In this document: positions 51,949 to 60,705 of the stretch, piece by piece
How positions within the stretch are numbered: the stretch's first letter is position 1
How the letters are laid out: every line of letters starts with the position of its first letter
Notes under the pieces: model-generated
Told to the model about the DNA's origin: nothing
The model's database searches: none
Seen by the model: the letters and a program-made list of their open reading frames with translations, nothing else
Source of the DNA: Parvibaculum sp040390855
GTDB lineage: Bacteria; Pseudomonadota; Alphaproteobacteria; Parvibaculales; Parvibaculaceae
Length of the DNA: 64,000 nucleotides
Assembly: GCA_040390855.1 (NCBI GenBank)
Contig: JAZJXO010000006.1
Coordinates: forward strand, 1 to 64,000
Direction of reading: 5' to 3'
Made by a program: the position numbers and the translations under genes

Positions 51949-54900
51949 ATGACTATCACTCATTTGCTGATTGCCAACAGAGGCGAAATAGCCATTCGTA
52001 TCGCGCGGGCCGCCGCCGATCTCGGCATCGCGACCACGTCGGTTTATTCCGAGGATGATGCACTCTCGCTTCATACCCGCGTCAGCGACAATAGCCAGGT
52101 GCTGAAAGGTCAGGGTGCGGCTGCCTATCTCGATATTGATCAGATCGTTTGCGTTGCTGTCGAGACAAAATGTGATGCGATCCATCCGGGCTATGGGTTC
52201 CTGTCGGAAAACGCCGACCTCGCGCGTGCCTGCGCCGATGCGGGCCTCATTTTTGTCGGGCCTCATGTTGAGGCGCTTGAGCTGTTTGGCGACAAGACCA
52301 AAGCCAAGGCATTCGCGAAAGAGACAGGTCTCGCGCTTCTCGCAGGCACATCAGGCCCGACGTCACTTGCTGAAGCCCACGCTTTTTTTAAAGCGCATGG
52401 CTCCATGATGATCAAGGCGGTTGCCGGTGGCGGTGGTCGCGGTTTGCGGCCTGTACGCGTGGCCGCCGACATCGACGAGGCCTATGCGCGGTGTCAATCA
52501 GAAGCGAAAGCAGCCTTCGGCTCCGGTGATGTCTATATCGAAAAGCTCATCGACAATGCGCGTCATATCGAAGTGCAGATCATCGGCGACGGAGCAGGAT
52601 CGGTCCTCCATCTTTATGAGCGCGAATGTACCGTGCAGCGCCGCAATCAGAAGATCGTCGAGATCGCACCGAGCCCGTCGCTCTCACCTGTGCTCCGTTC
52701 CGCGCTTTTTGCTGATGCCGTGAAGCTCGCGCGCGCTGCAAAATACAACAATCTCGGCACGTTCGAGTTTCTTGTCGATGCCGATGACATGAAGACCTTT
52801 GCTTTCATCGAAGCCAATCCGCGTTTGCAGGTCGAGCATACGGTGACGGAAGAAGTGACCGGCATTGATCTTGTGCAAACGCAGCTTCGCATCGCGGGTG
52901 GCGAAAGCCTTGCGTCGATGGGATTGACGCAAGAGACCATCGCCCCGCCCAAGGGCTATGCGATCCAGCTCCGTATTAATATGGAAGTGATGGAAGAAGA
53001 CGGCAACGCGCGTCCCGCAGGCGGCACGTTGACGGTGTTCGAGCCGCCGTCGGGTCCCGCCATCCGCGTTGATACGTTCGGCTATGCGGGCTACCGCACA
53101 AGCCCCAGCTTTGATTCACTGCTTGCCAAACTTATTGTTCATTCGCCATCAAGCGATTATGCGACTGCCGTGCGCCGCGCGGCACGTGCTCTTTCGGAGT
53201 TCCGCATTGAAGGTGTCGCCACCAGCATTCCTTTTCTGAGGGTGCTGCTCGCTCATCCCGCTTTCAGTGCCAATGCCATGACAACGCGTTTCATCGAGAC
53301 CAATGCCGCAGCACTTGTGAACGTGCCTGCTGATGCGCCCCGTCGTTATTTTTCGGCGAGCGCAGCAGGCGATGTCGCCGTCGACGGCGCCCATATGAAG
53401 GGACCGGCGAACGCATCGCCTGTCAGCGCGCCGATGCAGGGCAAGGTCGTGAACATAGACGTCGCGGAAGGCGATACAGTGTATCGCGGTCAGCAGATCG
53501 CCGTGCTCGAAGCGATGAAGATGGAGCATCTCGTCAAGACGAGCATCAGCGGCATTGTCCGTCTTGTCGCTGCCGCGCCGGGTGAGGTTTTGTTGGAAGG
53601 TCAACCGCTTGTCTTTGTCGAAGAGTGTGATGTCGGCACCATGGCTGAAATCGCGCAAGCGAGTGTGGATCTTGATCACATCCGTCCCGATCTTGCGGAA
53701 GTTTGTGCCCGCATTCAGACAGGACTTGATGAGGGCCGTCCCGATGCGGTGGCGCGTCGTCGCAAAACCAATCAGCGCACTGCGCGTGAAAATATCGAAG
53801 ACCTCTGTGACGAGGGCAGTTTCATCGAATATGGTTCCATGATGCTGGCGGCCCAGCGTCGTCGGCGTCCGATGGACGAACTGATGAAGGTGAGCCCTGC
53901 CGACGGCATGATTTCCGGTTTCGGTGCGATCAACGGTGCGCAGTTCGACGAGGAAAAATCCCGCGCGCTGGTGCTGTCTTATGACTATACCGTCTTTGCG
54001 GGCACGCAAGGTGCGATGAATCACAAGAAAAAAGACCGCATGTTCAAACTCGCCGAAGAGTGGAGGACGCCGATCGTGTTTTTCACTGAAGGCGGCGGCG
54101 GACGTCCGGGCGACACGGACAGTCTGGGTGTTGCCGGTCTTGATACGCCGAGTTTTCTGGCTTACGCGCGGCTGTCGGGTCTCGTGCCGCGTGTCGGCAT
54201 CAATTCAGGCCGCTGCTTTGCGGGCAATGCCGCGCTTCTGGGATCATCCGACGTCATCATCGCGACGAAAAACTCCAATATCGGCATGGGTGGTCCTGCC
54301 ATGATCGAAGGCGGCGGGCTTGGTGTTTTCACGCCGGAAGAGGTCGGGCCCGTTTCCGTGCAGGCTCCTAACGGTGTCATCGACGTTCTCGTTGAAGACG
54401 AGATGGAGGCGGTCGCCGCTGCCAAAAAATATCTTTCCTATTTTCAGGGTGATCTCAAGGATTGGTCCGCGGGCGACCAGCGCGTGCTGCGCCATCTCAT
54501 TCCCGAAAATCGTCTGCGCATCTATGATATCCGTGCGGTCATCGAGGGACTGTGTGACACAGGTTCGGTGCTCGAACTGCGCCGCGATTTCGGTCATGGC
54601 ATGGTGACGGCTCTGGTTCGTATAGAAGGCCGTCCGATGGGGCTTATAGCCAATAATCCCGCCCATCTTGCTGGCGCGATTGATGGTGATGCGGCGGACA
54701 AGGCCTCGCGCTTCATGCAACTATGCGATGCGTTTGGTATTCCCGTTCTCTCGCTTTGCGACACGCCGGGTTTCATGGTTGGACCCGATGCAGAAAAGAC
54801 CGCGCTGGTGCGCCGCGTCAGCCGCATGTTTGTAACGGCGGGCAGCATGACGGTTCCGATGTTTACAATCGTGCTGCGCAAGGGTTACGGGCTCGGCGCG

Positions 54901-55236
54901 CAGGGCATGGCGGGCGGCTCGTTTCATGCGCCTTTCTTCATCATCTCGTGGCCCACCGGCGAGTTCGGCGGCATGGGGCTTGAGGGCGCTGTTCGGCTCG
55001 GCTACCGCAAGGAAATGGAAGCGATCAAAGACCCGGTCGAGCAGAAAAAGTTTTTCGACGAGCGTGTCGCGCGATCCTATGAACACGGTAAGGCGATCAA
55101 CATGGCGTCATTTCTGGAGATTGATCAGGTAATCGACCCTGTCGAGACGCGGCGCTGGATTGCCCGCGGGCTTGCGTCCGTACCAAAGCCTGATTTCACA
55201 AAAGGCAAACGCCGCAATTTTGTCGATACATGGTAG
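51949..55236 (+). CDS. Single-chain acyl-CoA carboxylase (biotin carboxylase, carrier and carboxyltransferase fused)
   Basis: 1095 residues. A biotin carboxylase at about 1-450 (HLLIANRGEIAIRIARAAAD, GGGGRGLRPV, FEFLVDADD, NPRLQVEHTVTEEVTG) is followed by a biotinyl domain with Lys524 in LEAMKMEHL and a PccB-like carboxyltransferase at about 575-1095 (FFTEGGGGRPGDTD, LCDTPGFMVGPDAEK, AQGMAGGSFHAP). All three activities in one chain match the long-chain acyl-CoA carboxylase type described from Rhodopseudomonas and mycobacteria. It probably carboxylates medium- or long-chain acyl-CoAs. Followed by a MarR gene after 9 bases. Confidence 0.92.
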   Translation: MTITHLLIANRGEIAIRIARAAADLGIATTSVYSEDDALSLHTRVSDNSQVLKGQGAAAYLDIDQIVCVAVETKCDAIHPGYGFLSENADLARACADAGLIFVGPHVEALELFGDKTKAKAFAKETGLALLAGTSGPTSLAEAHAFFKAHGSMMIKAVAGGGGRGLRPVRVAADIDEAYARCQSEAKAAFGSGDVYIEKLIDNARHIEVQIIGDGAGSVLHLYERECTVQRRNQKIVEIAPSPSLSPVLRSALFADAVKLARAAKYNNLGTFEFLVDADDMKTFAFIEANPRLQVEHTVTEEVTGIDLVQTQLRIAGGESLASMGLTQETIAPPKGYAIQLRINMEVMEEDGNARPAGGTLTVFEPPSGPAIRVDTFGYAGYRTSPSFDSLLAKLIVHSPSSDYATAVRRAARALSEFRIEGVATSIPFLRVLLAHPAFSANAMTTRFIETNAAALVNVPADAPRRYFSASAAGDVAVDGAHMKGPANASPVSAPMQGKVVNIDVAEGDTVYRGQQIAVLEAMKMEHLVKTSISGIVRLVAAAPGEVLLEGQPLVFVEECDVGTMAEIAQASVDLDHIRPDLAEVCARIQTGLDEGRPDAVARRRKTNQRTARENIEDLCDEGSFIEYGSMMLAAQRRRRPMDELMKVSPADGMISGFGAINGAQFDEEKSRALVLSYDYTVFAGTQGAMNHKKKDRMFKLAEEWRTPIVFFTEGGGGRPGDTDSLGVAGLDTPSFLAYARLSGLVPRVGINSGRCFAGNAALLGSSDVIIATKNSNIGMGGPAMIEGGGLGVFTPEEVGPVSVQAPNGVIDVLVEDEMEAVAAAKKYLSYFQGDLKDWSAGDQRVLRHLIPENRLRIYDIRAVIEGLCDTGSVLELRRDFGHGMVTALVRIEGRPMGLIANNPAHLAGAIDGDAADKASRFMQLCDAFGIPVLSLCDTPGFMVGPDAEKTALVRRVSRMFVTAGSMTVPMFTIVLRKGYGLGAQGMAGGSFHAPFFIISWPTGEFGGMGLEGAVRLGYRKEMEAIKDPVEQKKFFDERVARSYEHGKAINMASFLEIDQVIDPVETRRWIARGLASVPKPDFTKGKRRNFVDTW

Positions 55237-55245
55237 TCTTGGTTT

Positions 55246-55695
55246 ATGTCTGACAAGAAACACCATCTTGCTGTCCGCGCCGTCATTGTTTTTTACCGCG
55301 AGTTTGAACGCGCGACGCGCGAGGCTGACATTTCGATCAGCCAGTACCGCACAATGCTTTTCCTCAAAGGTGGCGCAAAACGGGCTGGCGCGATTGCGGC
55401 AGCAGGTGCGGTTAAAAAACCGACTGTCTCTGCCATGCTCGCCAATCTGCGTGACAAGGGCTGGATCACGGATGAGACCGATCCCGGTGACGCGCGCGCG
55501 CTTTCCGTGGCGCTGACGCCTAAAGGCCGCGCCCGTATCGACGCGCTTGAAGACGAGCTTGCCGCACGTTTTGCCACTATCGTGCCTGCGGGCGAAGTGA
55601 CGGCGCTGATTGAAGCTCTGTCAAATGCTTACCTCGCGCTGAGGCCCGCTCAAGCCGACCGCATCAAGGAGGTTGAGCGGGCTTATCTGGATTGA
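55246..55695 (+). CDS. MarR family regulator
   Basis: 149 residues with a winged helix-turn-helix at about 40-110 (ISQYRTMLFLKGGAKRAGAI, AVKKPTVSAMLANLRDKGWI, with the wing DPGDARALSVALTPKGRARI). It probably shares a transcript with the carboxylase gene. A palindrome upstream of the next gene could be its operator. The ligand is perhaps an acyl-CoA, by analogy with other MarR proteins beside fatty-acid genes. Confidence 0.88.
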   Translation: MSDKKHHLAVRAVIVFYREFERATREADISISQYRTMLFLKGGAKRAGAIAAAGAVKKPTVSAMLANLRDKGWITDETDPGDARALSVALTPKGRARIDALEDELAARFATIVPAGEVTALIEALSNAYLALRPAQADRIKEVERAYLD

Positions 55696-55801
55696 AATCG
55701 CGACAAACATAATGTCGGCAGTCTGGAACGAGGGCGGGATGGCTGTTTGGGTTGAGGGAACGTATTTCTTGACATCCTCGCTGTCTTGCGCACATCGTTA
55801 G

Positions 55802-55828
55802 CTCAATCGAACTAAAAAAACGATTGAG
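55802..55828. promoter_or_regulatory. Inverted repeat before the amidohydrolase gene
   Basis: Perfect 8-base dyad CTCAATCG (55802-55809) / CGATTGAG (55821-55828) with 11 bases between, overlapping TTAG-N10-CTAA. A TTGACA -35-like sequence starts at 55769. The dyad sits 10 bases before the ATG at 55838, suggesting an operator or a leader hairpin. The adjacent MarR protein is a natural candidate. Confidence 0.45.
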
Positions 55829-55837
55829 GAAACGGTT

Positions 55838-57571
55838 ATGGCCCACGCCTACGAACTCGTCATTCGCGGCGGCATGCTTGCCGATGGTACGGGCGCTAAT
55901 TTGCGCAAGGCCGACATTGCTGTCAGGGATGGTCGGATCGCCGCTGTCGGTGTTGTCACAGGTTCTGGCTCGGAGGAGATCGACGCTAAAGGCCGTCTGG
56001 TCACACCGGGTTTTGTCGATATTCACACTCATTATGACGGTCAGGCGACTTGGGACGCGCGGCTCCAGCCGTCAAGCTGGCATGGTGTGACAACCGCCGT
56101 GATGGGTAACTGTGGCGTCGGTTTCGCGCCCGTTCGGCCTTCTGACCACAACCGTCTTATTGAACTCATGGAAGGCGTCGAGGATATTCCGGGCGCGGCC
56201 CTGCATGAGGGGCTCAAGTGGAACTGGCAGTCGTTCCCCGATTATCTCGATGCGCTGGACGCCCGTCAGTTCGATATTGATGTTTGCGCCCAGCTTCCGC
56301 ACGGGGCCCTTCGCGTTTTCGTCATGGGCGAACGCGGGGCCAATCTTGAAGCGGCAACGGATGCCGACATTGTCGAGATGCGTGCGCTGACGGAACAGGC
56401 GATGCGTGCCGGTGCCTTGGGCTTTTCAACTTCACGCACGCTGAACCACCGCACGGTGACGGGCGACCCGACGCCGTCGCTCCGAGCGACGGAAGCCGAG
56501 CTTACCGGCATTGCTGAAGGCATTCGCGCGGCGGGCAAGGGAGTCTTTGAAATGATTTCCGATTTCGACACGCCGGATCAGGAAACCGAATTTGCGATGC
56601 TCCGTCGTCTCGTTGCCGTCGCCGGTGCACCTATGTCGATTTCGCTCGCACAGGCGCATTCCTCCCCGCAGGGCTGGCGCAAATTGCTCGATCTGATCGG
56701 CTCGGCCTCGCGCGACGGTCTGCTGATGCGTGCGCAGGTGGCACCCCGTCCCATCGGTACGCTTTACGGGCTGCAATCGAGCTTCAATCCTTTTTCAACG
56801 CATCCGGCTTTCCGTGTGATCCAGACGAAAACCTTGGCTGAAAAAGTAGCTGCCTTCCGCGACCCTGCCTTCCGGGCGCATCTGAAAGCGGAAGGTCCTG
56901 CCGAGCAATACGCAACTATGGCGAAGCGTCTTACAGATTTCGCGCGCATTTTTCCGCTGGGAAGCGTGCCCGACTATGAGCCGCCGCGCGAGCGCTCACT
57001 CGCCGCGATGGCGGAGCGCGAAGGTCGCGATGTGATTGATGTTGCCTGCGATCTGCTTGTCGGTGACGAAGGTCTTGCGTTCCTTTTCGCGCCGTTCGCC
57101 AACTATGCCGAGACCAGCCTGGACGCCTGCGCCGAGATGATGGCAGATCCGCATACCGTGATGGGGCTTGGCGACGGCGGAGCGCATGTCGGCCTCATTT
57201 CTGACGGCAGTTTTCCGACCTATCTTCTCAGCCATTGGGGCCGTGATCGCACGCATGGCCGCTTTCCGGTTGAGCAGCTTGTGAAAAAACAAACATCGGA
57301 CACCGCGCGTGCCGTCGGCCTCAATGACCGTGGGATCGTGGCGCAAGGTTACAAGGCCGATCTCAACATTATTGACTTCGACAAGTTGCAGCTTGAAGCG
57401 CCCGTCATGGCTTTTGATCTGCCGGCAGGCGGCAAGCGCCTTCTGCAACGCGCCAGAGGCTATGAAGCGACCATCGTTTCCGGCTCTGTCACCTATCGCA
57501 ATGGCGAGGCAACAGAGGCATTGCCGGGCCGCCTTGTGCGCGGGGCGCAAAATGCACCGAGGCCACAATAA
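55838..57571 (+). CDS. N-acyl-D-amino-acid deacylase family amidohydrolase
   Basis: 577 residues. The amidohydrolase metal motif HTHYDGQATWD lies near residue 63, followed by TTAVMGNCGVGFAPV typical of D-aminoacylases, then HSSPQGWRKLLDLI and MGLGDGGAHVGLISDGSFPT with the catalytic Asp. These zinc enzymes remove acyl groups from D-amino acids or related amides. Context with acyl-CoA genes leaves the true substrate open. GAGGAAAC precedes the start. Confidence 0.85.
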   Translation: MAHAYELVIRGGMLADGTGANLRKADIAVRDGRIAAVGVVTGSGSEEIDAKGRLVTPGFVDIHTHYDGQATWDARLQPSSWHGVTTAVMGNCGVGFAPVRPSDHNRLIELMEGVEDIPGAALHEGLKWNWQSFPDYLDALDARQFDIDVCAQLPHGALRVFVMGERGANLEAATDADIVEMRALTEQAMRAGALGFSTSRTLNHRTVTGDPTPSLRATEAELTGIAEGIRAAGKGVFEMISDFDTPDQETEFAMLRRLVAVAGAPMSISLAQAHSSPQGWRKLLDLIGSASRDGLLMRAQVAPRPIGTLYGLQSSFNPFSTHPAFRVIQTKTLAEKVAAFRDPAFRAHLKAEGPAEQYATMAKRLTDFARIFPLGSVPDYEPPRERSLAAMAEREGRDVIDVACDLLVGDEGLAFLFAPFANYAETSLDACAEMMADPHTVMGLGDGGAHVGLISDGSFPTYLLSHWGRDRTHGRFPVEQLVKKQTSDTARAVGLNDRGIVAQGYKADLNIIDFDKLQLEAPVMAFDLPAGGKRLLQRARGYEATIVSGSVTYRNGEATEALPGRLVRGAQNAPRPQ

Positions 57572-57674
57572 GAGGTCACAATAAGGCGTGCGGAAAGTAT
57601 GAATCTGCTCCCGCGCCATGTTGCCGATGCGCCGCGCCAGACCGTATTGCTGCTATTGGTCAAACCAGATCATA

Positions 57675-57704
57675 GTCATTGCGAGCGCAAGCAAAGCAAT
57701 CCAG
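57675..57704. repeat. Interspersed palindromic repeat element
   Basis: The sequence around GTCATTGCGAGCG and GCAAAGCAATCCAG, with ATTGC/GCAAT arms (57678-57682 / 57696-57700), is the well-known short repeat present in many copies in diverse bacterial genomes. Read in frame with the following gene it would encode VIASASKAIQS, a signature of spurious N-terminal extensions. Confidence 0.65.
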
Positions 57705-57746
57705 TCTTGCGTCCTGGGGATTAAAAACAGAAACGACGGGGCGGAT

Positions 57747-58529
57747 ATGCTTGCCGAAAAATACAATGACATCACAGTCAAAATCACCGGTCATATTGCC
57801 GAGATAGAAATTCACGCGCTCCCGAACAATCATGTGAGTGTCGATCTCATTCGCGATCTGGCGAATGCGATCGAAGCGGCAGATGCCGATACCCGCGTCC
57901 GTGCCATCGTGCTTTGCTCAGAAGGCAAAGTCTTTTGCGGCGGCGCTGATCTCGTCGCAAGCGACGGGCTCCTCACCGGCAAGACGTCGAACGTTAATCC
58001 GCTCTATGTCGAAGCCGTGCGTTTGTTTTCTGCCGCAACGCCTGTTGTTGCTGCTGTACAGGGCGCGGCCATCGGTGCCGGACTTGGCCTCGCGCTCGTC
58101 GCCGATTTTCGCATTGTCGCGCCGGAAGCGCGCTTTGCGGCAAATTTTGTCAAACTCGGTTTTCATCCCGGTTTCGGCATCACGCATACTTTGCCGCGTT
58201 TGATCGGGGCGCAGCGGGCCTCGCTCATGTGCCAGACCGGTCGTCGCGTCAAGGCGGAAGAGGCGCTCCAATGGGGTCTTGCTGACGAACTCGTACCGCA
58301 TAGCGAGCTTCGCGCCCGCGCTCATGCGCTTGCCGCCGAGATTGCCGAGAATGCACCGCTTGCCGTTGTTGCCACGCGCAAAACCTTGCGCGCTGGGTTG
58401 GCGGCAGCGGTGAAGGCTGCAACGGATCACGAGTTGTCCGTGCAGGGTGTGCTGATGCAAACGGCAGACTTTGCCGAGGGCGTCAAAGCCGTGCAGGAGC
58501 GCCGCATCGGTAATTTTACGGGACGTTAA
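57747..58529 (+). CDS. Enoyl-CoA hydratase/isomerase family protein
   Basis: 260 residues from the ATG at 57747; the earlier start at 57618 runs through a repeat element and is rejected. The crotonase fold shows VLCSEGKVFCGGADL (first oxyanion-hole segment), VAAVQGAAIGAGLGLALVADFRI (second) and FVKLGFHPGFGITHTLPRLI. It probably hydrates or isomerises enoyl-CoA. Glu is absent at one usual catalytic position (GFHPGFGIT where classical hydratases have an E), so the reaction may differ from classical hydration. Stop shared with msrB through TTAA. Confidence 0.85.
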   Translation: MLAEKYNDITVKITGHIAEIEIHALPNNHVSVDLIRDLANAIEAADADTRVRAIVLCSEGKVFCGGADLVASDGLLTGKTSNVNPLYVEAVRLFSAATPVVAAVQGAAIGAGLGLALVADFRIVAPEARFAANFVKLGFHPGFGITHTLPRLIGAQRASLMCQTGRRVKAEEALQWGLADELVPHSELRARAHALAAEIAENAPLAVVATRKTLRAGLAAAVKAATDHELSVQGVLMQTADFAEGVKAVQERRIGNFTGR

Positions 58530-59026
58530 GCCGCGCCTTCCACAAACTTCAGTGCCGCACCGTTCATGCAATAGCGCAGGCCCGTGGGCTTGGGTCCGTC
58601 GTTAAACACATGGCCGAGATGTCCGCCGCAGCGGCGGCAGGAGATCGCTGTGCGCGTCATCATAAAAGACGTGTCAGATGTTTCGACGACGGCATTTTTC
58701 AGCGCTTCATAAAAGCTTGGCCAGCCTGTGCCGCTGTCAAATTTTGTTTTGGACGAGAAAAGCGGCAGGTCGCAACCGGCGCAATAAAATGTGCCTGCGC
58801 GGTGCTCTTTATTGAGCGGGCTGGTGAAAGGTGCTTCCGTGCTTTCGTGGCGGAGCACGGCATAGGCCTCCGGCGAGAGCAGCGCTTTCCATTCCGCATC
58901 GGTTTTGGTGACTTCAAAAACACCGGCGCTCGCAGGCTCCGTCAGTCCGAAGCGTGAGGCGGCAAACAAGCTGCCAATGGCGACGACGGCGGTTCCGCTC
59001 AATATATTCCGTCTGCTGATATTCAT
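58526..59026 (-). CDS. msrB: Exported methionine-R-sulfoxide reductase MsrB
   Basis: 166 residues from the ATG overlapping the msrA stop (ATGA). A twin-arginine-like leader (ISRRNILSG plus hydrophobic stretch, about 1-32) precedes the MsrB domain. Zinc Cys pairs are CAGC and CRRC, and the catalytic Cys is in RYCMNGAALKF near the end. It repairs R-form methionine sulfoxide, apparently outside the cytoplasm. Confidence 0.92.
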   Translation of the reverse strand: MNISRRNILSGTAVVAIGSLFAASRFGLTEPASAGVFEVTKTDAEWKALLSPEAYAVLRHESTEAPFTSPLNKEHRAGTFYCAGCDLPLFSSKTKFDSGTGWPSFYEALKNAVVETSDTSFMMTRTAISCRRCGGHLGHVFNDGPKPTGLRYCMNGAALKFVEGAA

Positions 59027-59658
59027 TCTGCCGCGTCTCCCCAAATACGTTTCAGCATTGCGTCGCGTCCGCAACCGATCCTGTAGGTTTCGTAGCGTAC
59101 CGGATTTTTTTTGTAGAACGCCTGATGATAGTCCTCGGCGGGCCAGAAGGGACCGGCATCGGTGATTTCGGTGACGATCGGCCCCTTCAGCACGCCAGAC
59201 TTCTCAATCTCGGCCTTGCTCGCTTCGGCGTCGGCTTTTTGGGCGGCATCATGTGTGTAGATTGCGGTTCGGTACGAAGGTCCGAAATCACAGAACTGAC
59301 CGTCCTTTGTTGTCGGGTCGATGTAATGCCAATAAGACGTCAGAAGTTTTTTGTAGGTGGTCTTGGCGGGATCAAATGTCACTTCGATGGCTTCGGTATG
59401 GCCGGTTTTTTCCGACGACACGTTTTCATAGGTGGGGGCCACTTCCGTTCCGCCCGTATAGCCGACGCGGGTCGAGACAACGCCTTCCGCGGCGTCGAAG
59501 TGGCGCTGTATCGACCAGAAGCAGCCGCCTGCGAAAGTCGCGATGGAGGAGATCTTGGCTACCACAGCCTCGTCCGCCATCAGCGGTGACGCCGCGAAAA
59601 CAGCAGCGGTGAAGGCGGCAAGGATCAAGGTGCGGGGGAGGTTTAAAATGTTCAGCAT
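59023..59658 (-). CDS. msrA: Exported methionine-S-sulfoxide reductase MsrA
   Basis: 211 residues. A Sec-type signal peptide (about 1-28) is followed by the MsrA domain with catalytic Cys in FAGGCFWSIQRHFD and conserved SVRTGYTGG-like sequence VSTRVGYTGG and TGHTEAIEV. It reduces the S-form of methionine sulfoxide. As the first gene of the msrA-msrB pair it points to a periplasmic repair unit for both stereoisomers. Confidence 0.94.
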   Translation of the reverse strand: MLNILNLPRTLILAAFTAAVFAASPLMADEAVVAKISSIATFAGGCFWSIQRHFDAAEGVVSTRVGYTGGTEVAPTYENVSSEKTGHTEAIEVTFDPAKTTYKKLLTSYWHYIDPTTKDGQFCDFGPSYRTAIYTHDAAQKADAEASKAEIEKSGVLKGPIVTEITDAGPFWPAEDYHQAFYKKNPVRYETYRIGCGRDAMLKRIWGDAAE

Positions 59659-60058
59659 GGTCTGCTCCGGTCTGGCGGAGGTCTTTCTCCGCTACTTCTA
59701 TTACGCAGCGACTTCAGCCAATCGCGCATTTAAATCATGTCCGCACAGGAAAATCGTGTTCACACAGGGAATCCTTAGTCATCGGCGTGGCACATCGCTT
59801 GGCTGCTGTTCTGTGGTTTATATGTGTCTTGTGGCGCGGAAATGGCAGAGGCGGTGAGCTTGTCCCAGCGAAACCTTGGGGTTTTGCCTGCGCGTTTCTG
59901 ACAAAAACTCAATAATGACTGTGCCAAATGTGGTCATCATGCTAAAAATGCCGGACCCTCGGGGGGGGTATTGCGAGTTTTTGCGCTGTTGCAGCGAATA
60001 GGGAAGTCGGGTGCAGGTTCAGCGTCGCCGATCAGATGGTCAGATGGTTGGTGCTTTC
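59659..60058. other. Divergent intergenic region
   Basis: About 400 bases between msrA and the small secreted protein. It should carry the msrAB promoter. It holds a run of eight Gs (59961-59968). No open frame or stable hairpin stands out. A GG-N10-GG near 59790 fails the sigma-54 -12 element. Confidence 0.45.
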
Positions 60059-60451
60059 ATGCGTTTGCGTGCGGCTGTGCTGTTGCTGCTCGCCCTTGTG
60101 GCCTTCTCCGCGCCCGTTCATAGCGCTCCCGTTGCCCCCATTTCCGACGTCACCTTAAATGTGGTCAGCGTTTCGTTCGCGCCCCTTGCTGCGCATGGGT
60201 CTGATACGGCACAAAATGACGGCGTTATAGGCCGTTCACGCCAAATCGAGGCAATCCGTCGCATGTCTGTTTCAGTGCCTGTGCGGGCCTTGGTGCGGAG
60301 CGATGCAACGCATATGGGGCTTATCACCCAAAATGACAAAAATACGGCAGTTTCTGCCGCGAAAATGATGGTGCCGGTGCGCTCTGCCGGAAGTGCCGAA
60401 AGGGAGACGACCCGTATTGCGGTCCGTGCGCCCCCGGCGGTCATTTTATAA
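60059..60451 (+). CDS. Small secreted protein of unknown function
   Basis: 130 residues from the ATG at 60059. Starts at 60044 (ATG) or 60011 (GTG) would lengthen the N-terminus ahead of the signal peptide. A clear signal peptide (MRLRAAVLLLLALVAF, cleavage near VHSA) leads a short mature region of about 105 residues rich in Ser, Val, Arg and Ala, with no Cys and no recognised motif. It could be an envelope stress or anchoring protein. I do not recognise a family, and the coding status rests on the signal peptide. Confidence 0.5.
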   Translation: MRLRAAVLLLLALVAFSAPVHSAPVAPISDVTLNVVSVSFAPLAAHGSDTAQNDGVIGRSRQIEAIRRMSVSVPVRALVRSDATHMGLITQNDKNTAVSAAKMMVPVRSAGSAERETTRIAVRAPPAVIL

Positions 60452-60452
60452 A

Positions 60453-60538
60453 AGACAGCCCGACAGATCGTTCACCACAGGATGATCTTGTGGTTGGCCT
60501 CTCGACACAGGTATAGAGAGGCCGCGACATGCCTGTCT
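60453..60538 (+). ncRNA. Candidate structured RNA (three-way junction)
   Basis: Closing stem AGACAG (60453-60458) / CTGTCT (60533-60538) encloses two adjacent hairpins: ACCACA/TGTGGT (60474-60479 / 60489-60494) and GGCCTCTC/GAGAGGCC (60496-60503 / 60516-60523), only one base apart. No T-tract follows, so it is not an ordinary terminator. It lies between the small secreted protein and the RND transporter gene. Confidence 0.35.
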
Positions 60539-60705
60539 GATCCCCATGCCCGCTTTGTGTCCGCCGTTTGGAGCAAGGCTAAAAGGGTCGGATGCCAATA
60601 AGACCAAGAGAGCAAAAAGCTCCCAAAAATTAAGTTCTACTTTTGATTACGAGATTCCGATGCAGTCAGCCGCGTAAAGACTGCACGTCCCTAGGGGAGG
60701 TTACC

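Noticed and set aside
59786..59806. TGGCAC-like sequence before the small secreted protein
   Set aside because: The -12 element would be TTGG rather than TTGC, and no start codon is at a suitable distance.
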